A DNA stretch of 64,000 nt. Origin: an uncultured Oscillospiraceae bacterium (GTDB lineage: Bacteria > Bacillota > Clostridia > Oscillospirales > Ruminococcaceae). The position numbers were made by a program, and so were the translations under genes. Under the pieces are notes generated by a model. That model did no database searches. It was not told the DNA's origin and saw nothing but the letters and a program-made list of their open reading frames with translations. Within the stretch, counting starts at the first letter, position 1, and the number at the start of each line of letters is the position of its first letter. Shown here in pieces: positions 49,924 to 59,411 of this stretch. The DNA lies in contig CAKSZX010000004.1 of assembly GCA_934526065.1 (NCBI GenBank), positions 62,001 to 126,000 of the forward strand, in the 5' to 3' direction.

Positions 49924-51396
49924 ATGATTATTACATTACCGATATTTTTCCCTGTCCTTGCCGGTCTTGCAATGATTAAGTTGCAGATTTCCGACAGAAA
50001 AGCCAGAGAAAGATATGTATTTATTACATTGTTGTCAACGCTTGTCTTTACCCTTATCGCCGGTTTTGCCGACAATGGTGGGGAATTCACAGTAGCAAGT
50101 TTTGCCCGGGGCGTTGATGTAGCATTTAAGATTGATTCCGTTGCGGTATTTTTCAGCACAATATTTGCGGCCATATGGCTTTTGGTTGGCGTTTTCAGCA
50201 TGGAATATCTTAAACACGAAGGTGAGGATAACAGATTTTTCGCCTTTTATATCTCAAGCCTTGGCGCTTTAATCGGCGTTGCATATGCCGCAAACCTTGC
50301 CACATTGTATATTTGTTTTGAGGCAATGAGCCTTTTGAGCTATGTTCTTGTTGTACATTCAAGAACCGCTCGGGCTTTCTCGGCAGGCAGAAAGTATATT
50401 TATTATTCTCTTGCAGGCGCTTCACTTGGCCTTATAGGTGTGTTCTACTTCTATTCAACAGGCTGGCAGAGAGCATTTGTTGCAGGCGGTGTTATACCTG
50501 CCGACAGCGGTGTAAATATGTCTTTTGTGTGCTTTGTAACCGTGCTTGCGGTTATAGGCTTCGGCTGTAAAGCAGGTATGTTTCCATTGCACGCATGGCT
50601 GCCTACCGCACACCCACAGGCACCGGCACCGGCATCAAGCGTGCTTTCAGGTCTTATCACAAAAGCCGGTGTTATAGCAATAATAAGAATAGTTTACTTC
50701 ACCGTTGGTGCCGATAATTTAAGGGGCACAAACGCACAGTATATTCTTTTGACACTTTCTATCATAACGATTTTCATGGGTTCAATGCTTGCCTATAAAG
50801 AAAAAGTATTGAAAAAGAGACTTGCTTACTCAACTGTCAGCCAAGTGTCTTATGTGATATTCGGTCTTTTACTTTTGAATGAATGGGGCGTTGTGGGCGC
50901 ACTTTTGCAGGTGCTTTTCCACGCTTTGGCAAAGAATGTTTTGTTCCTTGCCGCCGGTGCTTTTATCTACAAGACCGGTAAGACGGAAGTAAAGGATTTG
51001 TATGGTATGGGTCAGGCAATGCCTAAGATTTTAATATGCTTTTCAATCGCAGGCCTTTCACTGGTTGGTGTTCCGCTTACAGCAGGCTTTGTAAGCAAGT
51101 GGTATTTGGCACTTGGTGCACTTACAAAGACAGGCTTTGAAACAGCCGATGTTTTGGGCTTTGTGGGTATAAGTGTTATCATGGTCAGCGCATTGCTTAC
51201 GGCAGGTTATCTTGTAACAGTTACCGCAAAGGCATTTTTTGCAAAGCGCAGTGATATGGTAAGCGAAAAGTGCGACCCTAACGGATATATGACCGTTCCG
51301 GTTATTGTCCTTACAGCGCTTATAGTGTTATTCGGCGTTTATCCGACACCGGTTATAAACTTTGTGCAGACAATGGCACAGAGTATGATATTGTAA
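49924..51396 (+). CDS. Antiporter subunit D-type (NuoL/M/N family), copy 2
   Basis: A 490-residue ion-translocating subunit with about 14 membrane helices. It has YICFEAMSLLSYVLVVH with the conserved Glu, FPLHAWLPTAHPQAPAPASS, a channel Lys in LSGLITKAGVIAI and YSTVSQVSYVIFG. Closest in pattern to MrpD/NuoM. Gap of 21 nt from copy 1, with GGGGAGGG ribosome-binding site. Confidence 0.9.
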   Translation: MIITLPIFFPVLAGLAMIKLQISDRKARERYVFITLLSTLVFTLIAGFADNGGEFTVASFARGVDVAFKIDSVAVFFSTIFAAIWLLVGVFSMEYLKHEGEDNRFFAFYISSLGALIGVAYAANLATLYICFEAMSLLSYVLVVHSRTARAFSAGRKYIYYSLAGASLGLIGVFYFYSTGWQRAFVAGGVIPADSGVNMSFVCFVTVLAVIGFGCKAGMFPLHAWLPTAHPQAPAPASSVLSGLITKAGVIAIIRIVYFTVGADNLRGTNAQYILLTLSIITIFMGSMLAYKEKVLKKRLAYSTVSQVSYVIFGLLLLNEWGVVGALLQVLFHALAKNVLFLAAGAFIYKTGKTEVKDLYGMGQAMPKILICFSIAGLSLVGVPLTAGFVSKWYLALGALTKTGFETADVLGFVGISVIMVSALLTAGYLVTVTAKAFFAKRSDMVSEKCDPNGYMTVPVIVLTALIVLFGVYPTPVINFVQTMAQSMIL

Positions 51397-51415
51397 AGGA
51401 GGAGGCAATTTCAAA

Positions 51416-52876
51416 ATGAATTATTTTATTCTTTTGCCGATAGTTGCGGCGTTTTTGCTTGGTGCAAGCGTTCCTTTTCAGAACTTTGACTCAGATGAAA
51501 AAATTAACAAGTACGCAACAATCTCCACATTTTTAGTTTCAATTATTACGTTCATTGTGCTGTTTTCGTTAAATGGGGAAAGAGTTACACTTTTCTCTTT
51601 TAACAGCGCATTGAATGTGGCATTTAAGATAGACGGCCTCAGCACCGTGTTCGCCTCAATGGTAAGTTTTTTGTGGCCTCTTGCGGTTATCTATGCTACC
51701 GAGTATATGAAGCACGAGGGCTTGCTGAGAAAATTTTACACATTCTATATAGCGACATTCGGCGTTACATTGGGTATTGCGTTTTCACGGAATATGCTCA
51801 CGCTGTATCTCTGCTATGAACTTTTAACATTTATCACTTTGCCTCTTGTTGCACACACACCGGGAGACAGGTCAAAATATGCCGGCAAGAAATATCTTAT
51901 TTACTCGGTAAGCGGCGCAAGCCTTTCATTCGTAGGTATGATGATTGTTTTGAGTAAGACAGGCACTCTTGATTTTGTTTACGGCGGCATCGGCAAAGTG
52001 CCACAGGATAATGTGTTGCTTTTTGCGTACCTGCTTATGTTTGTAGGCTTCGGTGTTAAGGCGGCCATATTCCCGTTGCACGGTTGGTTGCCGGCTGCGT
52101 CTGTTGCTCCTACAACGGTTACGGCTCTTCTGCATGCTGTTGCAGTTGTTAAGTCCGGCGTTTTCGCTATAATGAGGACAACATATTACCTTTTTGGTAC
52201 GGATTTCCTTTTTGGCACATGGGCACAGAATGTTGTAATGACAATCGCCATTGTTACAATTTGTTTTGGTTCTTGGATGGCTGTAAGGTCAAAGCATTTT
52301 AAACGCAGACTTGCTTATTCAACTGTAAGCCAGCTTTCATATATGCTTTTGGGTGTTACAATTATGACCCCGGCAGGCTTTACAGGCGCTATTGCACATA
52401 TGATTTATCACGCTCTTATGAAGATTGTGCTGTTCTACACAGCCGGTGAAGTTCTTTATCTTTACCACAAAGAATACATAAGAGATATTGAGGGCTATGG
52501 CAAAAAGATGCCGATTACATTTACATGCTTTATGATTTGTAGTTTGGCCGTTATAGGTGTTCCGCCATTTGCAGGTTTCTTCTCAAAATTCCAGATTGCC
52601 ACACGGGCACGGGCATTGGGTACAAAACTGGGCTTTGCCGGCATAGCGGCACTTATGATTTCCGCTTTGTTTACAGCTATGTATCTGTTGCAGATTGTAG
52701 TCCTTGCCTTCTTGCCGCATAATGATTTTGATTATTCAAGACTTGACGGCGTAAAAGAAGGCCCTAAGGCCATGACGGTACCTATGGTAGTTATCACGGT
52801 TATGATGGTGGTTTTATCATTGGCATCAAAACCGCTTTTCGCAGTTATTTCAACAATAGCAAACGGAGGTTTTTAA
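51416..52876 (+). CDS. Antiporter subunit D-type (NuoL/M/N family), copy 3
   Basis: A 486-residue ion-translocating subunit. The core keeps YLCYELLTFITLPLVAH with the conserved Glu, FPLHGWLPAASVAPTTVTAL, a channel Lys in HAVAVVKSGVFAIMR and YSTVSQLSYMLLG. Its ASVAPTTVTALLHA segment is more NuoL/MrpA-like than the AHPxAPAP of copies 2 and 4. GGAGG precedes the ATG by 10 nt. Confidence 0.9.
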   Translation: MNYFILLPIVAAFLLGASVPFQNFDSDEKINKYATISTFLVSIITFIVLFSLNGERVTLFSFNSALNVAFKIDGLSTVFASMVSFLWPLAVIYATEYMKHEGLLRKFYTFYIATFGVTLGIAFSRNMLTLYLCYELLTFITLPLVAHTPGDRSKYAGKKYLIYSVSGASLSFVGMMIVLSKTGTLDFVYGGIGKVPQDNVLLFAYLLMFVGFGVKAAIFPLHGWLPAASVAPTTVTALLHAVAVVKSGVFAIMRTTYYLFGTDFLFGTWAQNVVMTIAIVTICFGSWMAVRSKHFKRRLAYSTVSQLSYMLLGVTIMTPAGFTGAIAHMIYHALMKIVLFYTAGEVLYLYHKEYIRDIEGYGKKMPITFTCFMICSLAVIGVPPFAGFFSKFQIATRARALGTKLGFAGIAALMISALFTAMYLLQIVVLAFLPHNDFDYSRLDGVKEGPKAMTVPMVVITVMMVVLSLASKPLFAVISTIANGGF

Positions 52877-52879
52877 TAT

Positions 52880-54826
52880 ATGATTAACCTTTTATTGCCG
52901 ACAGCGGTATTTTTCCCCATAGTTATGGGCTTTGTTCCGGTATTCGTTAAGGATACAAAAAAAGTAAACTTGGCAATGGTGATTATGTCCGTTGCCGAAC
53001 TTGTGCTGTGCGGTGCCCTTGCTCTCACAGCAAAGAACTATTCCGGTGTTGTAGCCGGTATTGAATGGTTTGCCGGTTTGGGCGTTCACTTTGATTTAAA
53101 CGGTCTTGGTATTTTGCAGGCCGTTGCCACATCAATAATTTGGGTGGGTTCAAGTGTTTTCTCAGATGAATATTTTGACCACGACAAAACAAACTTGCTC
53201 AGATACTACGGTTTTTACGCCGTTACATTCGGTGCAACTTTGGGTATTTTCTTGGGTCACGATTTATTCACGGTTTTCATCTTCTTTGAGGTTATGTCTT
53301 TTGCAAGCTATGCTTTGGTTGCACATAACCAAGACGATGATTCTATTCGGGCAGGCAACAGCTATCTTACAATAGCCGTTTTGGGCGGTTTGGTTGTTCT
53401 TATGGGTATATTTATCCTTAACAGCCTCACAGGTACATTGGTTGTTTCCGAACTTAAAGATGCTTGTGCGCCTTATGCGGGAAATCCGCTTTTGTTCGCC
53501 GCAGGATTTATGATTTTCTTCGGTTTTGCCGCTAAGGCAGGTATGTTCCCGTTACATGGTTGGTTGCCTAAGGCACACCCGGCGGCACCTGCTCCGGCTT
53601 CCACTGCTCTTTCCGGTATTTTGATTAAAGCCGGTGTTTACGGTGTTATCGTTGTTACCTTAAAGATTTTAAGCGAGAGCTTCACATGGGCGATTATCGT
53701 TCTTGTTCTCGGTGTTTTGACAATGTTTGTCGGCGCTTTGTTTGCGCTCCTGTCAATCAACCTTAAAGAAACTTTGGCATATTCTTCAATGTCTCAAATC
53801 GGTTTTATTATCATCGGTGTCGCCATGACATCTGTTTTGGGAGAAGAGGGTGCTATCGCTTCCTACGGCGCTGTACTGCATATGATTAACCACACACTTA
53901 TAAAACTTGTTCTCTTTACAAGTGCAGGTATTGTATATCGGAACACTCACAGTCTTAATCTTAACGATGTACAGGGCTTTGGCAAGGACAAACCGTTCCT
54001 TAAAGTTTGCTTTGGCATTGCCGCCTGCGGTATTATGGGTATTCCGGGATTTAACGGTTATGTAAGTAAAACCCTTTTGCATGAGGGCATTGTGGAAAGA
54101 ATACACCTTGTAAGCGAAACAGCTCTGCCGTTCAGACTTGTTGAGGTTATCTTCCTTGTAAGCGGCGGCTTCACTGTTGCATACATGACGAAGTTGTTTG
54201 TATGCCTGTTTGTAAAGGAACCCAACAAGCCTATGCATGAAAACAAGCCTTATGTTAAAACCAAGACAAAAATTGTTTTGGGAATTGTAAGCGCAGCAAT
54301 ACTTGTTTTGGGTCTTACACCTAACTTTACAATGGACAAGATTGCCGCAAGCTGTGCGGAATTTATGGGTGTTGAACCTCTTAGTGAGGCTATCAACTAC
54401 TTCAGCTTTGCAAACTTGAAAGGCGCATTGATTTCAATTTCAATAGGTGCTATTTTGTACATTGCTTTTGTAAGAACGCTTTTGTGCTCTGCGAAAAAGG
54501 GCTATGTAAATCCACACAACAAGGAATGGACAATCGAGAACAAGATTTTCAGACCTGTATTATTTACAATTTTGCCTTTTATAGGTGGTCTTGTTTCAAG
54601 AGTATTCGATGTTTCCCTTGACATACTGATCTTTATTATTAACAGATTGTTCTGCAAGTCCGTTAAGGTTCCTGCCACATTCTATCTTGGCAAACCCGCA
54701 AAGGCGGAAGATGGCACAGGCACCGAAACATCAATCACAAAGTCATTGTCCTACAGCTTGTTGCTGTTCGGTATAGGCCTTGTGGCAACGCTTATTTACC
54801 TGTTGTTTGCCGAGTTCAGAGTATAA
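52880..54826 (+). CDS. Antiporter subunit, NuoL/HyfB-like (copy 4, long form)
   Basis: A 648-residue ion-translocating subunit with a C-terminal extension of about 150 residues carrying at least two more helices, as in NuoL/MrpA or HyfB-type subunits. Core motifs are FIFFEVMSFASYALVAH, FPLHGWLPKAHPAAPAPAST, a Lys in LSGILIKAGVYGV and YSSMSQIGFI. It is the last gene of the operon, followed by a terminator. No genes for hydrogenase or quinone modules are seen beyond it. Confidence 0.9.
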   Translation: MINLLLPTAVFFPIVMGFVPVFVKDTKKVNLAMVIMSVAELVLCGALALTAKNYSGVVAGIEWFAGLGVHFDLNGLGILQAVATSIIWVGSSVFSDEYFDHDKTNLLRYYGFYAVTFGATLGIFLGHDLFTVFIFFEVMSFASYALVAHNQDDDSIRAGNSYLTIAVLGGLVVLMGIFILNSLTGTLVVSELKDACAPYAGNPLLFAAGFMIFFGFAAKAGMFPLHGWLPKAHPAAPAPASTALSGILIKAGVYGVIVVTLKILSESFTWAIIVLVLGVLTMFVGALFALLSINLKETLAYSSMSQIGFIIIGVAMTSVLGEEGAIASYGAVLHMINHTLIKLVLFTSAGIVYRNTHSLNLNDVQGFGKDKPFLKVCFGIAACGIMGIPGFNGYVSKTLLHEGIVERIHLVSETALPFRLVEVIFLVSGGFTVAYMTKLFVCLFVKEPNKPMHENKPYVKTKTKIVLGIVSAAILVLGLTPNFTMDKIAASCAEFMGVEPLSEAINYFSFANLKGALISISIGAILYIAFVRTLLCSAKKGYVNPHNKEWTIENKIFRPVLFTILPFIGGLVSRVFDVSLDILIFIINRLFCKSVKVPATFYLGKPAKAEDGTGTETSITKSLSYSLLLFGIGLVATLIYLLFAEFRV

Positions 54827-54861
54827 TAAAACAAAGTTTACAATTATAAAATATTGCAAAG

Positions 54862-54896
54862 ACAGCCGTCGGTTTAAAGCCGACGGCTGTTTTTTA
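54862..54896. terminator. Bidirectional terminator ending the antiporter operon
   Basis: An 11-bp stem ACAGCCGTCGG around a 7-nt loop, with T-runs on both strands, between convergent genes. Confidence 0.9.
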
Positions 54897-55796
54897 AAAT
54901 ACGGTTTCAATTTGTTTTTTGGCATTGTCCGGCGAATATTTCCATTTGCTGATATGGCCGGAGTTAATGCGATAATTTATCTCGCTTTTAAAATCACTGT
55001 CCGGGATTTTACTGAGAATAACAAGTTTTATTTTCATTTTATCGGGGATAATACTCTTTATATAAACATTTACACGGTCGCCCGGGGACACTCCCTCGCA
55101 CACTTCCGCAAGACCTGCCAGATTTGGGGTAAGCTCTATAAAAATTCCGTAATTTTCTATGCTGCGCACTATTCCCGTGGCGGTAGAAAAAGGTGTGTAT
55201 AAATCGGCATTTTCCTGCCATGTGCCTAAAAGTTCTTTGTGGGTTAAAACAATTCTTTCGTTTTCATCTATGCTCTTTACGCAGGCAAAAATGTTTTGTC
55301 CTACGGCAAATCTTTCGGACGGGGCGGCTATTCTGGAAGTCGATATAAAATCAATGGGTAAGAGGGCGGTTATGCCTGCCGCCACATCACAAAAAACGCC
55401 GAAACTGTCTATATGGGTAACGGTGCAGGGAATAACATCGCCGGGTTTTAAATTTGATATATATTCGTCAAACACCTGTTTTTGCACATCCCTGCGGGAA
55501 CAGTAAACTGTGATCTGTCCGTTTTCTTCTTTTATGTCGGTTATGTAAAAACACACTTTTTTGTTGACCTTTGTGATTAAAGCAGCCTCCTTAATCGGGT
55601 GACCGGTTTGGCTGTACTCCGCCATGTCTTTTGGAATAATGGCTCTAAAACCCCCTAAATTTAAAATAAGCCCCTCCTCCGGCCGATAAAGTAAAACTTT
55701 TGCGCAGATAAGCACTTTATTTTCCATAGCATTTTTTAAAAATTCCGCATTTATGTTTGCGGTGATATCGCAAACATTTTCTGGAATATATTTCAT
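54894..55796 (-). CDS. S1-domain RNA-binding protein (RpsA-like)
   Basis: A 300-residue protein with two clear S1 OB-folds: about residues 117-185 (LKPGDVIPCTVTHIDSFGVF) and 204-270 (TGIVRSIENYGIFIELTPNL), and a degenerate N-terminal one around 27-90. It resembles the short S1-like proteins of Firmicutes (30S protein S1 homologues), which bind mRNA. Whether it acts on the ribosome cannot be told. Monocistronic; the C-terminal 30 residues are basic. Confidence 0.85.
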   Translation of the reverse strand: MKYIPENVCDITANINAEFLKNAMENKVLICAKVLLYRPEEGLILNLGGFRAIIPKDMAEYSQTGHPIKEAALITKVNKKVCFYITDIKEENGQITVYCSRRDVQKQVFDEYISNLKPGDVIPCTVTHIDSFGVFCDVAAGITALLPIDFISTSRIAAPSERFAVGQNIFACVKSIDENERIVLTHKELLGTWQENADLYTPFSTATGIVRSIENYGIFIELTPNLAGLAEVCEGVSPGDRVNVYIKSIIPDKMKIKLVILSKIPDSDFKSEINYRINSGHISKWKYSPDNAKKQIETVF

Positions 55797-55944
55797 TTTA
55801 AGTAAACCATCCTGTATTTATTTGTAAAAATATATGCTGCAGGCAAAAATTTTATTATATTTAAAAATATTTTTATTTTTCACTTTTGTAATTATCGGTT
55901 TTATGGTAAAATATAACAGATAAATTACAAATGGCGGTGATATT

Positions 55945-56142
55945 TTGAATATAAATGTAAATGATATTATAGTTACCAAAAAAGAACACCCATGCAAAAA
56001 CAATGAATTTCTTGTTTTGCGTGTGGGTATGGATTTTAAAATACGCTGTACAAAGTGCGGCAGGGAAGTTATGGTACCCCGTGCCAAAATAGAAAAAAAT
56101 ATTAAAAAAGTAATTACCCAGGCGGAGAAAGAAAATGTTTGA
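55945..56142 (+). CDS. DUF951 protein
   Basis: A 65-residue protein of the DUF951 family, small and basic. It has [21 protein letters not shown] (shown by His/Pro/Cys near residues 15-17), a CTKCG mini zinc-ribbon half-site and the ending [19 protein letters not shown] start with GGCGGTGAT eight nucleotides upstream. It overlaps prfA by 8 nt, the arrangement seen in related Clostridia. Function unknown. Confidence 0.88.
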   Translation: MNINVNDIIVTKKEHPCKNNEFLVLRVGMDFKIRCTKCGREVMVPRAKIEKNIKKVITQAEKENV

Positions 56143-57214
56143 AAAACTTACTGCTGTTAGGAACAGATATGAAGAAGTAAACCGGCAGCTTACCGACCCA
56201 TCGGTTATAAGTGATAATGCCAAATACAAGGCTCTTATGCGTGAATACAAAAAGCTTACGCCAATCGTTGAAAAATTTGACCGGTATTCAAAGGCAAAAG
56301 AAAATTTTGACGAGGCAAAGAGTATTCTTGATGAAGGCGGCCTTGACTCGGAATTTAAAGAGATGGTTCAGGCTCAATATGAGGAAAACAAGGAGCTTAC
56401 AGAAAAATATTCCGATGAATTGCGTATATTGCTGTTGCCGAAAGATGATGATGATGACGACAGAAGTTGCATCGTTGAAATAAGGGCAGGCGCCGGAGGA
56501 GAAGAAGCGGCTCTGTTTGCTTATAACCTTTACCGTATGTACACCATGTATGCGGAGAGCAAAGGTTGGAAAACCGAGATACTGTCACTGAATGAAACAG
56601 AGCTTGGAGGATTTAAAGAAGTCAGCTTTTCGGTAGAGGGCGACGGCGTTTACAGCCGCCTTAAATTTGAAAGCGGCGTACATCGTGTTCAGCGTGTTCC
56701 GGATACGGAAACTCAGGGCAGAATACACACTTCCACGGTAACCGTTGCTATTATGCTTGAAGTTGACGATGTTGAAGTTGATATAAACCCAAATGATTTA
56801 AGAATTGATACATTTCGTTCTTCCGGCGCCGGCGGTCAGCACATAAATAAGACTTCTTCTGCAATTCGTGTAACTCATATTCCCACAGGTATGGTTGTGG
56901 AATGTCAGGATCAAAGAAGTCAGTTGCAGAATAAGGAAAAAGCTTTGAGAGTTTTGCGTTCAAGGCTTTATGACCAAAAGAAAGCCGCACAGGACGCAGA
57001 AGTTGCTCGGGCAAGAAAGAGTCAAGTAGGTACCGGCGACAGAAGCGAGAGAATAAGAACATACAATTACCCTCAAAGCAGGGTGACAGACCACAGAATA
57101 GGTCTTACCATATACCGTCTTGAACGGGTTATGAACGGTGATTTAGACGAAATTATAGATGCCCTTATTACGGCGGATCAAGCGGAAAAATTGAAATCAA
57201 GTTCAGAGGAATAA
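56135..57214 (+). CDS. prfA: Peptide chain release factor 1
   Basis: A 359-residue class I release factor reading UAA and UAG. The GGQ motif that triggers hydrolysis is in [15 protein letters not shown] (about residues 231-245). The PxT-type anticodon tripeptide of RF1 is seen as VPDTETQGR (about 189-197; PDT rather than the usual PxT-AT form). No prmC (HemK methylase for the GGQ) lies next to it; tsaC follows directly. Confidence 0.94.
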   Translation: MFEKLTAVRNRYEEVNRQLTDPSVISDNAKYKALMREYKKLTPIVEKFDRYSKAKENFDEAKSILDEGGLDSEFKEMVQAQYEENKELTEKYSDELRILLLPKDDDDDDRSCIVEIRAGAGGEEAALFAYNLYRMYTMYAESKGWKTEILSLNETELGGFKEVSFSVEGDGVYSRLKFESGVHRVQRVPDTETQGRIHTSTVTVAIMLEVDDVEVDINPNDLRIDTFRSSGAGGQHINKTSSAIRVTHIPTGMVVECQDQRSQLQNKEKALRVLRSRLYDQKKAAQDAEVARARKSQVGTGDRSERIRTYNYPQSRVTDHRIGLTIYRLERVMNGDLDEIIDALITADQAEKLKSSSEE

Positions 57215-57216
57215 AG

Positions 57217-58227
57217 ATGGAAACTGAATTTTTAAAAGTCACACAGGAGAGTATAGAAAAAACCTGTGATATTATAAAAAACGGAGATGTTGCGGCAATA
57301 CCTACCGAAACGGTTTACGGCCTTTTCGCCGATGCGACAAAGTCTGAGGCATGTGCAAAAATCTTCAAGGCAAAGGACAGACCTCAGGATAACCCTTTAA
57401 TAGTGCATATTTGCGATTATGATATGTTAAGGGAAGTGGCGGCGGAAGTGCCGGAGGACGCAATCAAACTTGCCGAGGCATTTTGGCCGGGTCCCCTTAC
57501 AATGATTTTGAAAAAAAGCGATCTTATTCCAAATTCGGTAAGTGCAGGCCTTGACACGGTGGGCATAAGAATGCCATCTAACCCGGTTATCCTGGAAGTT
57601 ATATCAAAGACAAGATTGCCCCTTGCAGGCCCATCTGCAAATCGCAGCGGCAGGCCGAGCCCTACTGACGGACAGACGGTTTACGATGATATGGTAGGAA
57701 GAATACCAATGGTCTTGGACGGCGGCAGTTGTAATATAGGGGTTGAATCTACGGTTATTTCTCTTGCCGGGGAACAGCCTATACTGTTTCGCCCAGGATA
57801 TATAACACAAAAGCAGCTCTCGCAGGTTTTGGGCAAAGAGGTTATTTTGTCCCACGGCATAACCGAAGAATTGGGCAAGGATGAAAAGGTGCTGTCTCCG
57901 GGGCTTAAACATAAACATTACGCTCCAAAAGCGGAAGTTGTCATCGTAAACGCACCTTTTGAAAAGTATAAGGAGCTTGTAGAAAAAGAAAAGGCAACGG
58001 CAATGTGCTTTGAGGAGTACAAAGATAAAATAAACGCTCCTGTCGTTTGCTACGGCAGCGAGAAAGACAGCGCTTCACAAGCGGTAAATCTGTTTTCCGC
58101 ACTGCGTGAATTAGATAAAATCGGTGCGGACAAAGTGTACGCCATGATGCCGTCTACGGAGGGCGTAGGCTTAGCGGTTTACAACAGACTTTTGCGTGCG
58201 GCGGCATTTAGGGTGGTGAATTTGTAA
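57217..58227 (+). CDS. tsaC: Threonylcarbamoyl-AMP synthase (Sua5/YwlC type)
   Basis: Makes threonylcarbamoyl-AMP from threonine, bicarbonate and ATP, for the t6A37 modification of tRNA. It has 336 residues: the YrdC/TsaC domain (about 1-205) with AIPTETVYGLFADA, KDRPQDNPLIVH and a SANRSGRPSPT loop, followed by the Sua5-type C-terminal domain (about 215-336) after the SPGLKHKHYAPK linker. Two nucleotides after prfA, and overlapping coaE by 1 nt. Confidence 0.94.
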   Translation: METEFLKVTQESIEKTCDIIKNGDVAAIPTETVYGLFADATKSEACAKIFKAKDRPQDNPLIVHICDYDMLREVAAEVPEDAIKLAEAFWPGPLTMILKKSDLIPNSVSAGLDTVGIRMPSNPVILEVISKTRLPLAGPSANRSGRPSPTDGQTVYDDMVGRIPMVLDGGSCNIGVESTVISLAGEQPILFRPGYITQKQLSQVLGKEVILSHGITEELGKDEKVLSPGLKHKHYAPKAEVVIVNAPFEKYKELVEKEKATAMCFEEYKDKINAPVVCYGSEKDSASQAVNLFSALRELDKIGADKVYAMMPSTEGVGLAVYNRLLRAAAFRVVNL

Positions 58228-58850
58228 TGGAAAAAGGACTTATTGTTGCCATAACAGGGCAAAGCGGCTGCGGTAAAAGCACGCTGTCCGCATATTATGC
58301 CTCAAAAGGCTTTACGGTTATAGACTGCGATGAAGTTGCGGCCGGTGTACACAAAAATGTGGATTGTCTTGTGGAATTGCAGGCGGAATTTGGCACCGAC
58401 ATAGTTTCCGGCGGCATGCTGGATAAAAAACTTCTTGTCCGGCGTGCTTTCGCCACTGCGGAAAAGTTGCAAAGATTGACGGATATAACACATCCTTATA
58501 TCATTAAAGAGATACTCTCCCAAGCGGATACCGCATTTAAAAAAGGAGATAAGTATGTTTTTGTTGACGGTGCGGTTATCATAGGTCATGCTTTTGAAAA
58601 ATATTGTGATAAGTATATCGTGGTTGTGTCCTCCGAAAAATTACAGCAAGAGAGAATTTCTGCCCGTGACGGTATAACGACAGAACAGGCAGAGGAGCGA
58701 TTAAACGGACAGACCCCATACTCGCAGATGCTTAAAAAGGCAGATTATGTGATAAACAACAACAGTTCGGTAACAGAGCTTATCCTGCAAGGGGAATATG
58801 TATTAAAGCAACTTTTGAAACGGGGAGGAGAAGAAAATCAAACTCAGTAA
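58227..58850 (+). CDS. coaE: Dephospho-CoA kinase
   Basis: Final step of coenzyme A synthesis, phosphorylating the 3'-OH of dephospho-CoA. It has 207 residues. Walker A is GQSGCGKST (about residues 11-19), the acceptor site is IDCDEVAAGV (about 33-42), and the LID region has QERISARDGITTEQAEERL (about 140-158). Part of the prfA-tsaC-coaE cluster; its 3' end contains the GGAGGAG ribosome-binding site of the next gene. Confidence 0.92.
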   Translation: MEKGLIVAITGQSGCGKSTLSAYYASKGFTVIDCDEVAAGVHKNVDCLVELQAEFGTDIVSGGMLDKKLLVRRAFATAEKLQRLTDITHPYIIKEILSQADTAFKKGDKYVFVDGAVIIGHAFEKYCDKYIVVVSSEKLQQERISARDGITTEQAEERLNGQTPYSQMLKKADYVINNNSSVTELILQGEYVLKQLLKRGGEENQTQ

Positions 58851-59409
58851 AAAGGGAGTTATTATAATTCTCACCGGTATAGTTGTGCTTACCGGCTTGG
58901 GATTGGCTGTGCGGAACAGCAAGTTTGTTCAAAAGCTGAAATATCCGATAAAATATTCGGAATATGTGGAAAAATACGCCGAGGAATTTTCTGTTGATAA
59001 GTATCTGATATATGCGCTTATCAAAACCGAAAGCGGATTTAATCCACAGGCAAAATCCGACGCAGGGGCAATCGGCCTTACACAAATAACGGAAGAAACA
59101 TTTTATTGGATAAAATTGATGATGTGCCCTTATGAGGATTTGCAATTTCAAGATTTATATGACCCTGAAACATCAATCAGGTTTGGGGCATATTACATTT
59201 CAAAGTGTATGCAAAGGTACGATAACAGTATGGACACCGCAGCTGCGGCATATCACAGCGGCTGGGGAACGGTTGACAAACTGCTTGAAGACAAAGAGGG
59301 AAGATTTCTTACGGAATTTCCCTTTGTACAGATGAACAACTATGTTGTTAAAATAAACAAGGCTTATAATTTTTATTATAAAATATACGAAAACAGAGAA
59401 GGAGTTTAG
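58837..59409 (+). CDS. Membrane-anchored lytic transglycosylase (SLT family)
   Basis: Cleaves the glycan strands of peptidoglycan. It has a short cytoplasmic stretch, an uncleaved signal anchor (KKGVIIILTGIVVLTGLGLA) and an SLT domain with LIYALIKTESGFNPQAKS (catalytic Glu in KTES), AIGLTQIT and an AAYHSGWG segment. No ATG exists. The first in-frame GTG (58885) lies inside the anchor helix and has no ribosome-binding site, whereas GGAGGAG stands 7 nt before an ATC at 58837. The start may therefore be a rare ATC; the domain call does not depend on this. Confidence 0.82.
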   Translation: MKLSKKGVIIILTGIVVLTGLGLAVRNSKFVQKLKYPIKYSEYVEKYAEEFSVDKYLIYALIKTESGFNPQAKSDAGAIGLTQITEETFYWIKLMMCPYEDLQFQDLYDPETSIRFGAYYISKCMQRYDNSMDTAAAAYHSGWGTVDKLLEDKEGRFLTEFPFVQMNNYVVKINKAYNFYYKIYENREGV

Positions 59410-59411
59410 CT

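Noticed and set aside
54827..54893. Hydrogenase or NADH-dehydrogenase genes after the antiporter operon
   Set aside because: A strong bidirectional terminator follows, then an unrelated S1-domain gene on the opposite strand.
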